This document shows positions 1 to 7,616 of a stretch of 64,000 bases of DNA, in pieces. This stretch comes from JADJYF01 sp965278995. Lineage in GTDB: Bacteria > Pseudomonadota > Gammaproteobacteria > Ga0077536. Made by a program: the position numbers and the translations under genes. The notes below the pieces were generated by a model. It worked only from the letters and a program-made list of their open reading frames with translations. It ran no database searches and was not told the DNA's origin. The stretch spans positions 4,402,001-4,466,000 of the forward strand of contig OZ257136.1 in NCBI GenBank assembly GCA_965278995.1, written 5' to 3'. How positions within the stretch are numbered: the stretch's first letter is position 1; each line of letters starts with the position of its first letter.

Positions 1-454
1 CGCCCGGCACGGCGTAGATGACTTTCGCGCCGACCGGACAGACCAGGCCCGGTGCGGTGCCGGGTTGATCGGGTATCGGGCTGGCGCCCACCGGAACATC
101 CGCTTGGCGCAGGTTGTTTTCCGGCATCACACGCCCGCGCGACTCGAAGATGTTGCGGATAAACGCCGCGATCTCGGGATGGTGCATAAGCCCGACACCC
201 ATGACCTCGGCAATCGCTTCTCGCGTGATGTCGTCCTGCGTCGGCCCGAGTCCGCCACAGCAGATCACGGCATCGCTGCGCGACAGCGCAAGCCGGATGG
301 AGTCGACGATACGCTGGTGGTTGTCCCCGACCTTGGTCTGGTAGTGTGAATCGACGCCGATGCGGGCGAGTTGCTCGCCGATCCAGGACGAATTCGTATC
401 CACAATCTGCCCGAGCAGCAACTCCGTCCCGATGGCGACGACTTCACAACGCAT
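1..454 (-). CDS. CinA-family molybdopterin-binding domain protein (partial, C-terminus beyond window)
   Basis: The reverse strand reads from an ATG at 454 to the left edge, giving about 151 residues of a protein that continues outside the window. It has the MoCF/MogA-like domain of CinA proteins: GTELLLGQIVDTNSSWI near residues 9-25 and a GGLGPTQDD segment near residue 67. In the family this domain binds or hydrolyses nucleotide-like substrates; many CinA proteins carry a second, C-terminal nicotinamide-nucleotide amidohydrolase domain, which cannot be judged here. The gene is divergent from the channel gene at 504. The family call is firm; the exact role is not. Confidence 0.85.
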   Translation of the reverse strand, partial: MRCEVVAIGTELLLGQIVDTNSSWIGEQLARIGVDSHYQTKVGDNHQRIVDSIRLALSRSDAVICCGGLGPTQDDITREAIAEVMGVGLMHHPEIAAFIRNIFESRGRVMPENNLRQADVPVGASPIPDQPGTAPGLVCPVGAKVIYAVPG

Positions 455-503
455 GGCTTTTGCTCCTTTTGGTATCGGGCTTCACAGACCTCTACAATAC
501 AGC

Positions 504-1265
504 ATGCGTAAGACCGAACATTTTCTTGTCCTGACCTGGTTGCTGACAATGGGTCTCGTCAGCGGTGCGTTCGTCGTCATCGTCGATACCGGCCTGCTGC
601 GCAGCCTGCTCGACAGCGACCGCAGCCACGTCTCCATCGTACTGATGCTGATGTATCTGCTCGGTTGCCTGCACAGCCTGCGTCGCACCTGGCTGCTCTC
701 GGTCGAACTCGAGCGCGTCACGCGCGCCGAGGCGTTGCTTGCGGCGGATGCCGCTGCGCTCCGGCTCGATGCCAGCGGTCTGGCGCTGGCGGGCGGTGCG
801 ACACTGCCATCCGGCCTGCTCACCGACTACGTTCGCGATGTCGTGCGTGCGCAAAGCCGCGAATCCGCCGGCCAGGCCGAAGCGAGCAGCGCGAGCAGCG
901 ATCTGCTCGAAGCCTACGTCGGGCGGCTGCGCGGCGCCCACGAGTTCGGCTGGTTCATGATCGACCTCATGCTCAAAGTCGGTTTCCTCGGAACGCTGGT
1001 CGGCTTCATCTGGATGCTCTCTTCGGTTTCCAATCATCCAACCATCGACGCCAGTTCAATGCAGCAAATCCTGCGTGACATGAGCCACGGCATGGGCATC
1101 GCGCTGAACACGACGCTGGTCAGCCTGGTCACAGCGACGCTGCTCTCGGCGCCTTATTATCTGCTCGCGCGCGGACTGGACGAGCTGGTTGAATGCATCG
1201 TGCGCCTGACCCAGGTCGAGATCCTGCCGCGCCTGCCGCGCGCGCTGGAGGCGGGCGCGCGATGA
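504..1265 (+). CDS. MotA/TolQ/ExbB proton channel family protein
   Basis: A 253-residue inner-membrane protein. The ATG at 504 is chosen because it opens directly on a hydrophobic segment (FLVLTWLLTMGLVSGAF); the 48 codons upstream would overlap the cinA-like start region and look non-coding. Two TM segments lie near residues 10-55, then a soluble stretch, then two TM segments near residues 155-175 and 195-225. The second pair contains LKVGFLGTLVGFIWML and GMGIALNTTLVSLVTATLL, typical of the channel-forming helices of this family. Such proteins conduct protons with a single-TM partner. The next gene overlaps by 4 bp (ATGA) and has one N-terminal TM segment, so it is the likely partner. Confidence 0.85.
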   Translation: MRKTEHFLVLTWLLTMGLVSGAFVVIVDTGLLRSLLDSDRSHVSIVLMLMYLLGCLHSLRRTWLLSVELERVTRAEALLAADAAALRLDASGLALAGGATLPSGLLTDYVRDVVRAQSRESAGQAEASSASSDLLEAYVGRLRGAHEFGWFMIDLMLKVGFLGTLVGFIWMLSSVSNHPTIDASSMQQILRDMSHGMGIALNTTLVSLVTATLLSAPYYLLARGLDELVECIVRLTQVEILPRLPRALEAGAR

Positions 1266-1873
1266 GTGTGCGGCTGGGCGAGCGTTCGAGACTCCAGCAG
1301 CCTTTTGATCCGGTCACTGCCATTCTGTTCAAAATGATCCAGGCGCTGACGTTTTTCTTTGTGCTCGCCGTACTGTTCATGAATCCCGAAGTGAAGAAAG
1401 GCCTGGTCAATCCCAAGGCCGAGTACATCCTGACCACCGCGTGGGCCGACGGCAGCCCGGACGACATCGATATGTGGGTCGAAGACCCCAAAGGGAACAT
1501 TGTCTGGTTCCGCAATCGGGAAGCCGATCTCGTCCATCTGGATCGCGACGATCGCGGCATGTTGAACGACACGCTGGAAAACGACGGCAAGACGCTGAGC
1601 AATCCGCTGAACCAGGAAGTGGTGACGATCCGCGGTGTCGTGCCCGGCGAATATGTCGTCAATCTGCATTATTACGCCAGCGAAACCGGGCAACCGGTGG
1701 ACGCGACCATTCGGGTGGATAAAGTGAATCCCACGTTGAAAGTCATTCACTACGGCAAGCTGACCCTAGACAAGCGCGGTGACGAGAAAACCGCGATCCG
1801 ATTCAATCTCGATGCCGACGGCAACGTCAGCGGGCTGAATCAACTCTTTAAAAGTATTGTTTTCACGCGCTGA
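1262..1873 (+). CDS. Single-pass membrane protein, probable partner of the upstream channel protein
   Basis: 203 residues, translationally coupled to the MotA/TolQ-type gene by an ATGA overlap. One hydrophobic helix (about residues 23-41, ending FVLAVLFM) is followed by a large presumably periplasmic domain with many Asp residues (WADGSPDDIDMWVEDP) and a beta-rich pattern. The layout matches ExbD/TolR/MotB-like partners (short cytoplasmic tail, one TM, periplasmic domain), but I see no ExbD signature, so the family is unassigned. The position argues for a job in an energised membrane complex; the cargo is unknown. Confidence 0.6.
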   Translation: MSVRLGERSRLQQPFDPVTAILFKMIQALTFFFVLAVLFMNPEVKKGLVNPKAEYILTTAWADGSPDDIDMWVEDPKGNIVWFRNREADLVHLDRDDRGMLNDTLENDGKTLSNPLNQEVVTIRGVVPGEYVVNLHYYASETGQPVDATIRVDKVNPTLKVIHYGKLTLDKRGDEKTAIRFNLDADGNVSGLNQLFKSIVFTR

Positions 1874-1891
1874 AGTCTGCGCGAGGCGAGT

Positions 1892-2452
1892 TCATTTGCC
1901 GGGGAATTTCGGCGCCGGTAGATCCTGGAACTCGAGCGCCGCGCTGGCTTGGCCACCCACATTGGTTTCACTGGCTTTGCCCGACTGGCCGCCAGCGCGC
2001 TTGCTGCCGGCAGCTGCGCCGCTGCTGGCGAGCGAGCCGGGTTTCCGTTGTCGGACCTCGCCGATTTGCGGCAGCCCCTTGCGGATGCGTTCGCCCGCCT
2101 CGGCGACTTTCTTCTGCGTCAATTCTGAATAGGGCAGGCGATAAGCGCGCGGCTCGGCATGTGCCGCGTCGGCATCGGCATCGAGTGCCCACAGTACGAT
2201 TTCGCGCGGTTCGCCATCGGCCGGCTCGACCTGCGCGGCGAGCAGGCGGAATCGTGCCGGCAACGGTTGCGCCGTGGGCCAGCCGAGCAGCGCTGGAAAA
2301 GAGAAATAGGCGACGAGATACAGCGCTGAAATTGCCACGGTGGCGAACGCTTTGATCGGCCACGACCAGCGCGCAGTCAGATTGAACACGGCCAGCAGTG
2401 CAGCGACGGCGACATATGCCATGGTCAGGCCGGAGACGTCGAGCGCGAACAT
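1892..2452 (-). CDS. Membrane protein of unknown function
   Basis: 186 residues, convergent with the channel operon (18 bp between stops). Two TM segments at residues 10-26 and 34-56 (FATVAISALYLVAYFSF) are followed by a hydrophilic region with a proline, alanine and lysine-rich tail. I do not recognise a family. The closeness to the channel genes may or may not be functional. The coding call rests on the clean hydrophobic pattern and tight packing with both neighbours. Confidence 0.55.
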   Translation of the reverse strand: MFALDVSGLTMAYVAVAALLAVFNLTARWSWPIKAFATVAISALYLVAYFSFPALLGWPTAQPLPARFRLLAAQVEPADGEPREIVLWALDADADAAHAEPRAYRLPYSELTQKKVAEAGERIRKGLPQIGEVRQRKPGSLASSGAAAGSKRAGGQSGKASETNVGGQASAALEFQDLPAPKFPGK

Positions 2453-2500
2453 CTCAGTGTCTCTGGCGACGACGCGCCGGTGCCAGCCGTGGCGGATTGC

Positions 2501-3655
2501 TCATGCGTGGCGATCGAGATAGCGGACGATACGCTCCAGCGCGATGCGCAGTCTCTCAGGCGATTGTGCGAAGCACAGCCGGAAATGCTCGTCGTTGCCC
2601 GGGCCGAACGTGTAGCCGGGTGCGAGACCAACGTTCTCTTCGGCCAGCAGACCCTCGACGAAGGCCAGACTCGAGCGCAAGCCGGGCACGCGCGGAAAAG
2701 CATAAAAAGCGCCTTCCGGTCGGGCGAGCTCGATGCGTGGATGCGTGGCGAGCATTTCCATCACGATGTCGCGTCCGGCGGCATACTGCTTGCGCAAGCG
2801 CGTAACGACCTTATCGCCATCGTTGAGCGCAGCGAGTCCGGCACGCTGGATGAACGACGGCGCGCTGGTGTTGAAGCATTCCGACAGCACTGCCATCTGT
2901 GCACCGTAGCGCTGCGGTGTGATCATCCAACCGAGCCGCCAGCCGGTCATGGCGAATGCCTTGGAGAAGCCGTTGACGACTATCAGCGGGTCGTCGTCCT
3001 GTGCCACCTGCAGAAACGAGGGCGCGACCTCGCCGTCGAAGACGGTGCGGTGATAGACCTCGTCGGCGATGATCACGATGCCGCGTTCGCGACAGAACGC
3101 CAGCAGTTCACGCTGTTCCTCGGCCTGCATGACCCAGCCGGTCGGATTGCACGGGCTGTTCAGGAACAGCGCGCGCGTATTGGGGCGCACGGCAGCGCGG
3201 ATGTCGTCCAAATCGAGCCGCCATCCGGCGGTCGTCCAGCGCTGACGCACAACGTCGAAGCTCGCACCGGTGACCGCAAAAGCCCGATCGATATTCGGCC
3301 AGTGCGGGCTGACCAGCAGCGCATGCAGACCGGTGGTCAACGTCATCTGGGTCGCCATGGTGATGGCGAGCATCGACGATCCAGGCACCGTGATGCGCTC
3401 GACATCGAGTTCGATGCCATAGAGTCGCGCGTAGTACGCCTGGATCGCTGCGCGCAGTTCCGGCCGCCCGCGGGTATGCCCGTAAAACGTGTAACCGTCG
3501 TCGAGCGCCTGTTTGGCCGCGTCACGGATGAACGCCGGTGTGACTTCGTCGCCTTCTCCGAACCACAGCGGGATGACACTCGGATCGCCGATACGTTTCA
3601 GCGCGACGCCGGTGATCCCGTTCTGCTGCAGGGCTTCAATTTCTTCGCGCAACAT
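2501..3655 (-). CDS. Class I/II pyridoxal-phosphate aminotransferase
   Basis: 384 residues from the ATG at 3655, which has a GAGAG about 7 bases upstream. The reading frame is open further; a TTG at 3694 would add 13 residues that look protein-like (PSVAAFESL), so the true start may be there. Fold-type I aminotransferase motifs are clear: SPCNPTGWVM, IIADEVYHRTVF, and NGFSKAFAMTGWRLGW, whose lysine forms the Schiff base with PLP. The substrate cannot be read from sequence; relatives act on aspartate, aromatic or methionine-like amino acids. It lies downstream of the selenoprotein run on the same strand, about 190 bp away, so it may be cotranscribed. Confidence 0.9.
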   Translation of the reverse strand: MLREEIEALQQNGITGVALKRIGDPSVIPLWFGEGDEVTPAFIRDAAKQALDDGYTFYGHTRGRPELRAAIQAYYARLYGIELDVERITVPGSSMLAITMATQMTLTTGLHALLVSPHWPNIDRAFAVTGASFDVVRQRWTTAGWRLDLDDIRAAVRPNTRALFLNSPCNPTGWVMQAEEQRELLAFCRERGIVIIADEVYHRTVFDGEVAPSFLQVAQDDDPLIVVNGFSKAFAMTGWRLGWMITPQRYGAQMAVLSECFNTSAPSFIQRAGLAALNDGDKVVTRLRKQYAAGRDIVMEMLATHPRIELARPEGAFYAFPRVPGLRSSLAFVEGLLAEENVGLAPGYTFGPGNDEHFRLCFAQSPERLRIALERIVRYLDRHA

Positions 3656-3841
3656 GACGAGACTCTCAAACGCCGCAACGGACGGGCCCCGCAATCTAAT
3701 GAGCGGCGGCGAAATGTGCAATGGCGGCTTGGCGATCTCTGCGCGCAATGCACCGACACGCTTGGAGAGCTGGTTGGATGTCCTGGTCGCTGAATCCGCC
3801 GCGTGACCTGCCGCAGAACGGCAGGCGCGGTTCAATCTCGC

Positions 3842-4366
3842 TCAGGCCTCCGTGGCACAGATCAGACGCCACACCTCGGCGAAAGCGCCGTCCGCCAGCG
3901 CGCGCAGCTCATCGTCCGTCCGATCCTGGATGGGATGCTGAACGAACAGCCGGTCGGGATGAAAGCCGAGTGCATCCCCCTGCGACTGCGCAGCCTGGTA
4001 GAACACAGTCGAAGCTATATAGCCGCCGGGAATGCCGCGACCGTCGAGTTCCTTGATGTCCCGCAAACTGCACGACGTACAAGAGCCTCAGTCGGCCAGA
4101 CCTTCCACGACGACATCGCATTCGGTCGCCATCGTCTGCAACAGGGTGACCGGTGCCGGTCGGGTAAAGGTCGGTTTCTTGTAGCGGCGGACCTCGAGGC
4201 CGCGCGCACCGAACAGCTCGGCGATGCGATCGAGAAAAACGTCGCCGCGCGATTTCGAGATATCGAGAAGGCCGATGGTCAGTCCGGCGAGCGATGCCGG
4301 TTTGGCCAGCGGCTGTCTCATGGCCGGCGCGAATTCGCCGGTCGGATCGAGCAGAACAGTGGTCAT
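3842..4366 (-). CDS. UGSC-family selenoprotein with in-frame UGA (selenocysteine)
   Basis: The reading frame opens at ATG 4366, meets TGA at 4088-4090, and continues in the same frame without another stop to 3842, giving 174 residues with residue 93 as selenocysteine. Around the UGA the protein reads VVVEGLAD-U-GSCTSCSLRDI, which is the signature of the UGSC selenoprotein family (U-G-S-C, with Cys homologues elsewhere). The Cys at 96 and 99 could act with the Sec in redox chemistry. A SECIS-like hairpin follows the UGA (see 4058-4076). The start overlaps the stop of the thioredoxin-domain gene (ATGA at 4363-4366), so the two are coupled. Biochemical function of the family is not established. 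Read naively this would be called as a truncated 92-residue protein plus a second 74-residue ORF. Confidence 0.88.
4058..4076 (-). promoter_or_regulatory. Bacterial SECIS-like hairpin for the UGSC gene
   Basis: On the transcript, GUC-G-UGC-AGUUU-GCG-G-GAC folds as 3 bp, one G-G mismatch, 3 bp and a 5-nt loop. Eighteen nucleotides separate the UGA from the loop, and the second loop base is G. This agrees with the bacterial SECIS model as I recall it: loop about 16-37 nt after UGA with a G in the first two loop bases. Confidence 0.65.
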
Positions 4367-5805
4367 GCGGATAACTCCCTGGTCACAGGATCAGTGCCGA
4401 GATCGCCCTTCACGAGCCAGCCCGGGATGACAGCGGAAAACAGTCCGGCCGCACCGCCGGCGCGAACCAGCGTGATGCCACCGGGGCGGAATTTGGCCAG
4501 ACGACGTTTGCCGGGCACGGGTTTGACGCCGTCAGCGGTGCCCATGCCGAGATCTTCGCCTTCGAAGTGCAGCGCTTCGTGCAGCGCGGTAGTGACGTCC
4601 GCCTTGCTCATGCCCGCTTGATCGAACACACGGCCATGCTCCGGGCCGATGACGACGACGATATCGCCGGCGTTGACGAGGTCGACGTGACCGGCGACGC
4701 GCATCGTCCCGGCCAGCGAGGCGACGACTCGGTCTGGCGTGCGTGATTTCTGATCGGCGCAGCCGATCACGCCGTCGGCGCTGAACAGCGTAACGGCGGA
4801 GCGCCCGCGCGGCACACCGCGGCTCTCGGCCAGCGTTGTCCACGGCGTTTGTTCGTCTTCGGCGAAACAGAACGTGAACTTGCCGGGATGACCGAAAGCA
4901 GCCTGGTCGGCTTCCTGCGGCCGGCCGCCGCCGACATTGCGCACCGTCAACTGCAGCGCACGGCCAATACTCGCATTCGCGCGATTGCCCTGGCCAAGTA
5001 CATTGCCAGCCCAGTTCATGCCGATAGCTTCACGTATCGGCCCGTTGACGACGATCATCGGGCCGGAGAACCAGGTCGTCGCGAGCAGGCCATGCAGACA
5101 GAACGCTGGTGTCAGTGCGGCCTCGACCGCGGCGATGACGACCGGCAGGTACTCGGGCTTGCAGCCGGCCATGACGGCGTTGATGGCAACTTTCTCGACG
5201 CTGCACGGCACCAGGTTCGGTGGCATCTCGCCCAGCATCTCGGTCGGCAGGCGCGTTGTGCCGGCGAGCATTCGCAGGACTCTCTCGGGTGTTGGTGGAA
5301 CGACCGGCAGGCCGTCGCTCCAGCCGCGCTCGAAGCAGGTCTCGACCTCGTCTTCGAGCATGGCAAGTTCGATGCGTCGTGCGCGCAGCGGGTTCTCGCC
5401 ATAGCGCAGCATGAGGCGCTCGGCGATGCCGGGTTCGACGGATTTCGAACCGCAGCCCGGGCGGTAGGTCGGCAACTCGGCACCCAGTTCGGCGAGCCCG
5501 GTCAGCGCACGCCATTCGCCGCGCTCCCAGCCGATCACGCGTTCGGCTTCGCGGCCCTGGACCACCCGGATCAAGGTCGGCACGGTTTCGATATTCAGGC
5601 GGAAAGAATGTTCGAGCGCCTGATCGTCGACCACGTTGCTGGCCGCCGGAAACGCCGGGTCGTCCTGCACATAGACGGTCAGCGGCAGGCCGTGGCGCTC
5701 GATGTCGAGCAACACCGGGTCGACCAGTACACAGGTTGGGCAATCGCGTTTGACGACAGCGAGATAACCATCCGGCAGCGCAAGCTGTGGCGCTGTGGCT
5801 GCCAT
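4363..5805 (-). CDS. Thioredoxin-fold domain fused to a UGSC-associated domain
   Basis: 480 residues. The first 110 or so look like a thioredoxin fold with a CPTC redox pair near residue 21 (VVKRDCPTCVL) and the TVPTLIRV cis-proline segment near residue 75. The remaining 370 residues are a separate domain rich in Gly and Asn (FSGPMIVVNGPIREAIGMNW, GNVLGQGNRANASIGRALQ, NVGGGRP) that I know only as a neighbour of UGSC proteins. It contains several Cys (GCGSK, AGCKPEY, VIGCAD). It ends on the start of the UGSC gene and begins right after the HMG-CoA-lyase-like gene. A role as redox partner of the UGSC selenoprotein is an inference from this coupling. Confidence 0.75.
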   Translation of the reverse strand: MAATAPQLALPDGYLAVVKRDCPTCVLVDPVLLDIERHGLPLTVYVQDDPAFPAASNVVDDQALEHSFRLNIETVPTLIRVVQGREAERVIGWERGEWRALTGLAELGAELPTYRPGCGSKSVEPGIAERLMLRYGENPLRARRIELAMLEDEVETCFERGWSDGLPVVPPTPERVLRMLAGTTRLPTEMLGEMPPNLVPCSVEKVAINAVMAGCKPEYLPVVIAAVEAALTPAFCLHGLLATTWFSGPMIVVNGPIREAIGMNWAGNVLGQGNRANASIGRALQLTVRNVGGGRPQEADQAAFGHPGKFTFCFAEDEQTPWTTLAESRGVPRGRSAVTLFSADGVIGCADQKSRTPDRVVASLAGTMRVAGHVDLVNAGDIVVVIGPEHGRVFDQAGMSKADVTTALHEALHFEGEDLGMGTADGVKPVPGKRRLAKFRPGGITLVRAGGAAGLFSAVIPGWLVKGDLGTDPVTRELSA

Positions 5806-6756
5806 TCAGGCTGCTGCGCGTCGTGCACTGGCCGGCACGAAACCTTTCGGCGCGCCGGCCCGCGCAATCGCACCGCGGGTCGGTTCGCCATCGAGATGCT
5901 GTTCCATGTGCTGGCGGGCGGCGAGCAGACCGTCGAGAGAAATACCGGTACGTAGACCCATCGCTTCGAGCATGAAGACCAGATCTTCCGTCACGATGTT
6001 ACCGCTCGCGCCCGGTGCATAAGGGCAGCCACCGAGGCCGGCGAGCGAGGAATCGAAACGCCGCACGCCTGCTTCGAGTGCGGCGTCGACATTGGCCAGC
6101 CCGAGACCGCGTGTGTCATGGAAATGTGCGGCGACCGGAATATCGCCGGCGATGGCCAGGATCTCGCGGAAAATGCTGCGGCACTGCGCCGGGTTGCCAT
6201 AGCCGACAGTATCAGCGACAGCGAGTTCGTCGGCGCCGCGATCGAGCAGCGCCTGGGCCGCCGCGACGACCTCGGCCAACGGTACCGGGCCGCCGATGGT
6301 GCAACCGAAAGCGGTTGCCACACCCGAGGCGATTCGCACATGCCTATACTCCGGGTGCGCGTTGCGAAATTCGACGATGCGCGCAAAGTCGTCGATTGCC
6401 TCAGCAACTGTGCGCCGGACGTTGGCACGACTGTGCGCCTCCGAGACCGAGAGCACGTAATTGACCTGGTCGGCACCGGCCGCCATGGCGTTCTCCGCAC
6501 CGCGCAGATTCGGCGCCAGCGCGGTGACGCGGAGTCCGGCAAAGCGTTTGGCGGCAGCGACGACGTCGGCGCTGTCGGCCATCTGCGGCAGTAATTTGGC
6601 CGGTACGAATGAGCCGACCTCGATCTCGGGAACGCCGGCTTCGGCCTCGAGCCGGATCCATTCGAGCTTGGCGGCCGTGCTGAAAATGGTCGGGATGCTC
6701 TGCAGGCCATCGCGGGTACCGACTTCGCGCACCCAGACGTCACGAGTTTCAGCCAT
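5806..6756 (-). CDS. Hydroxymethylglutaryl-CoA lyase family protein
   Basis: 316 residues from ATG 6756, chosen over a start nine codons earlier because GGGAG lies 7-8 bases upstream. The HMGL/DRE-TIM barrel is clear: REVGTRDGLQ near residue 10, AHFHDTRGLGLANV with metal-binding histidines near residue 207, and the active-site loop GLGGCPYAPGASGN with its catalytic Cys. Members cleave 3-hydroxy-3-methylglutaryl-CoA or related branched hydroxyacyl-CoA to acetyl-CoA and a keto acid. Neighbours are an enoyl-CoA hydratase and a P450, so the substrate may be a branched or terpenoid-derived acyl-CoA. Confidence 0.9.
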   Translation of the reverse strand: MAETRDVWVREVGTRDGLQSIPTIFSTAAKLEWIRLEAEAGVPEIEVGSFVPAKLLPQMADSADVVAAAKRFAGLRVTALAPNLRGAENAMAAGADQVNYVLSVSEAHSRANVRRTVAEAIDDFARIVEFRNAHPEYRHVRIASGVATAFGCTIGGPVPLAEVVAAAQALLDRGADELAVADTVGYGNPAQCRSIFREILAIAGDIPVAAHFHDTRGLGLANVDAALEAGVRRFDSSLAGLGGCPYAPGASGNIVTEDLVFMLEAMGLRTGISLDGLLAARQHMEQHLDGEPTRGAIARAGAPKGFVPASARRAAA

Positions 6757-6812
6757 ATTGTTGCTCCCGTTGCTGTCAATCAAGGGCGTACCCGCCCCGG
6801 TATCTGCGCGCC

Positions 6813-7607
6813 TCAGCGCCCTTCGAAGCGCGGCTTGCGCTTTTCATTGAAAGCCCGCACGCCTTCGAGTCGGTCGGCCGTCGGCACCATGCGATTGTAG
6901 GCCTCGAGCTCGAACATGTATGCGGTATGACGATCGACCTGCGTGGCCATTGCCACCGATTTCTTGGCCTGGCGGATGGCGAGCGGGGCATTGGCGGCGA
7001 TGCGCGCAGCTGTTGCGCGGGCCTCGTCGAGCAGCGCGCCGGGTTCGCAGACTTTGTTGACCAGGCCCCAGGCGGCAGCTTCGGCGGCGCTGAATGGTGC
7101 GCCGGTGTAGATGATCTCGCGCGCACGGCGTTCACCGACTGCGTGCGGAAGGTTAATCGTGCCGGCCGCACCCGGCATGATGCCGAGTGTAACTTCAGTC
7201 AGCGCGAACCGCGCGGTGCTGGCGGCGTAGATGAAATCGCAGCCGAGCGCGAACTCGCAGCCGCCGCCATAGGCCGCACCGTTGACCGCGCAGATCACCG
7301 GAATCGGACAATCGCGCAGGCCGCGCACCATTTGTTCGTAGATTGCATGCTGATGCTGCCATTGGGCGTCGGTCATGCCGTCACGATCCTTGAGATCGCC
7401 GCCGGCGCAAAAGGCTTTCTCACCGCGCCCGGTGACGATGATGACGCGAAGCTGTCCGGCATCGACATAGAGGTCCTGAAAGAACGCGCGCAGATCGAGT
7501 CCCATCTGCGTATTCATCGCATTGGCCCGTGCCGGGCGATCCAGATACAACAGCGCGACGTGCTCATCGACGGTTTCGAACGTGACGGTCTCGTAATCTG
7601 TTCGCAT
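6813..7607 (-). CDS. Enoyl-CoA hydratase/isomerase family protein
   Basis: 264 residues, ATG at 7607 after a purine stretch. The crotonase fold is shown by the oxyanion-hole segments EKAFCAGGDL near residue 65 and CAVNGAAYGGGCEFALGCD near residue 107, and by ALTEVTLGIMPGAAGT. Gly-rich loops and the C-terminal FNEKRKPRFEGR ending are typical. A Glu (LTEVTLG) occupies one of the catalytic positions. It hydrates or isomerises an acyl-CoA whose identity is unknown. It sits 9 bp after the P450 gene and 56 bp before the HMG-CoA-lyase-like gene. Confidence 0.9.
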   Translation of the reverse strand: MRTDYETVTFETVDEHVALLYLDRPARANAMNTQMGLDLRAFFQDLYVDAGQLRVIIVTGRGEKAFCAGGDLKDRDGMTDAQWQHQHAIYEQMVRGLRDCPIPVICAVNGAAYGGGCEFALGCDFIYAASTARFALTEVTLGIMPGAAGTINLPHAVGERRAREIIYTGAPFSAAEAAAWGLVNKVCEPGALLDEARATAARIAANAPLAIRQAKKSVAMATQVDRHTAYMFELEAYNRMVPTADRLEGVRAFNEKRKPRFEGR

Positions 7608-7616
7608 GGGGGTACC

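Noticed and set aside
2480..3793. Long plus-strand frame over the aminotransferase
   Set aside because: Shadow of a gene with PLP-lysine and other aminotransferase motifs on the minus strand.
3842..4090. Explaining the split UGSC gene as a pseudogene or sequencing error
   Set aside because: The frame is kept on both sides, the stop is exactly UGA at the family's Sec position, and a SECIS-like hairpin follows.
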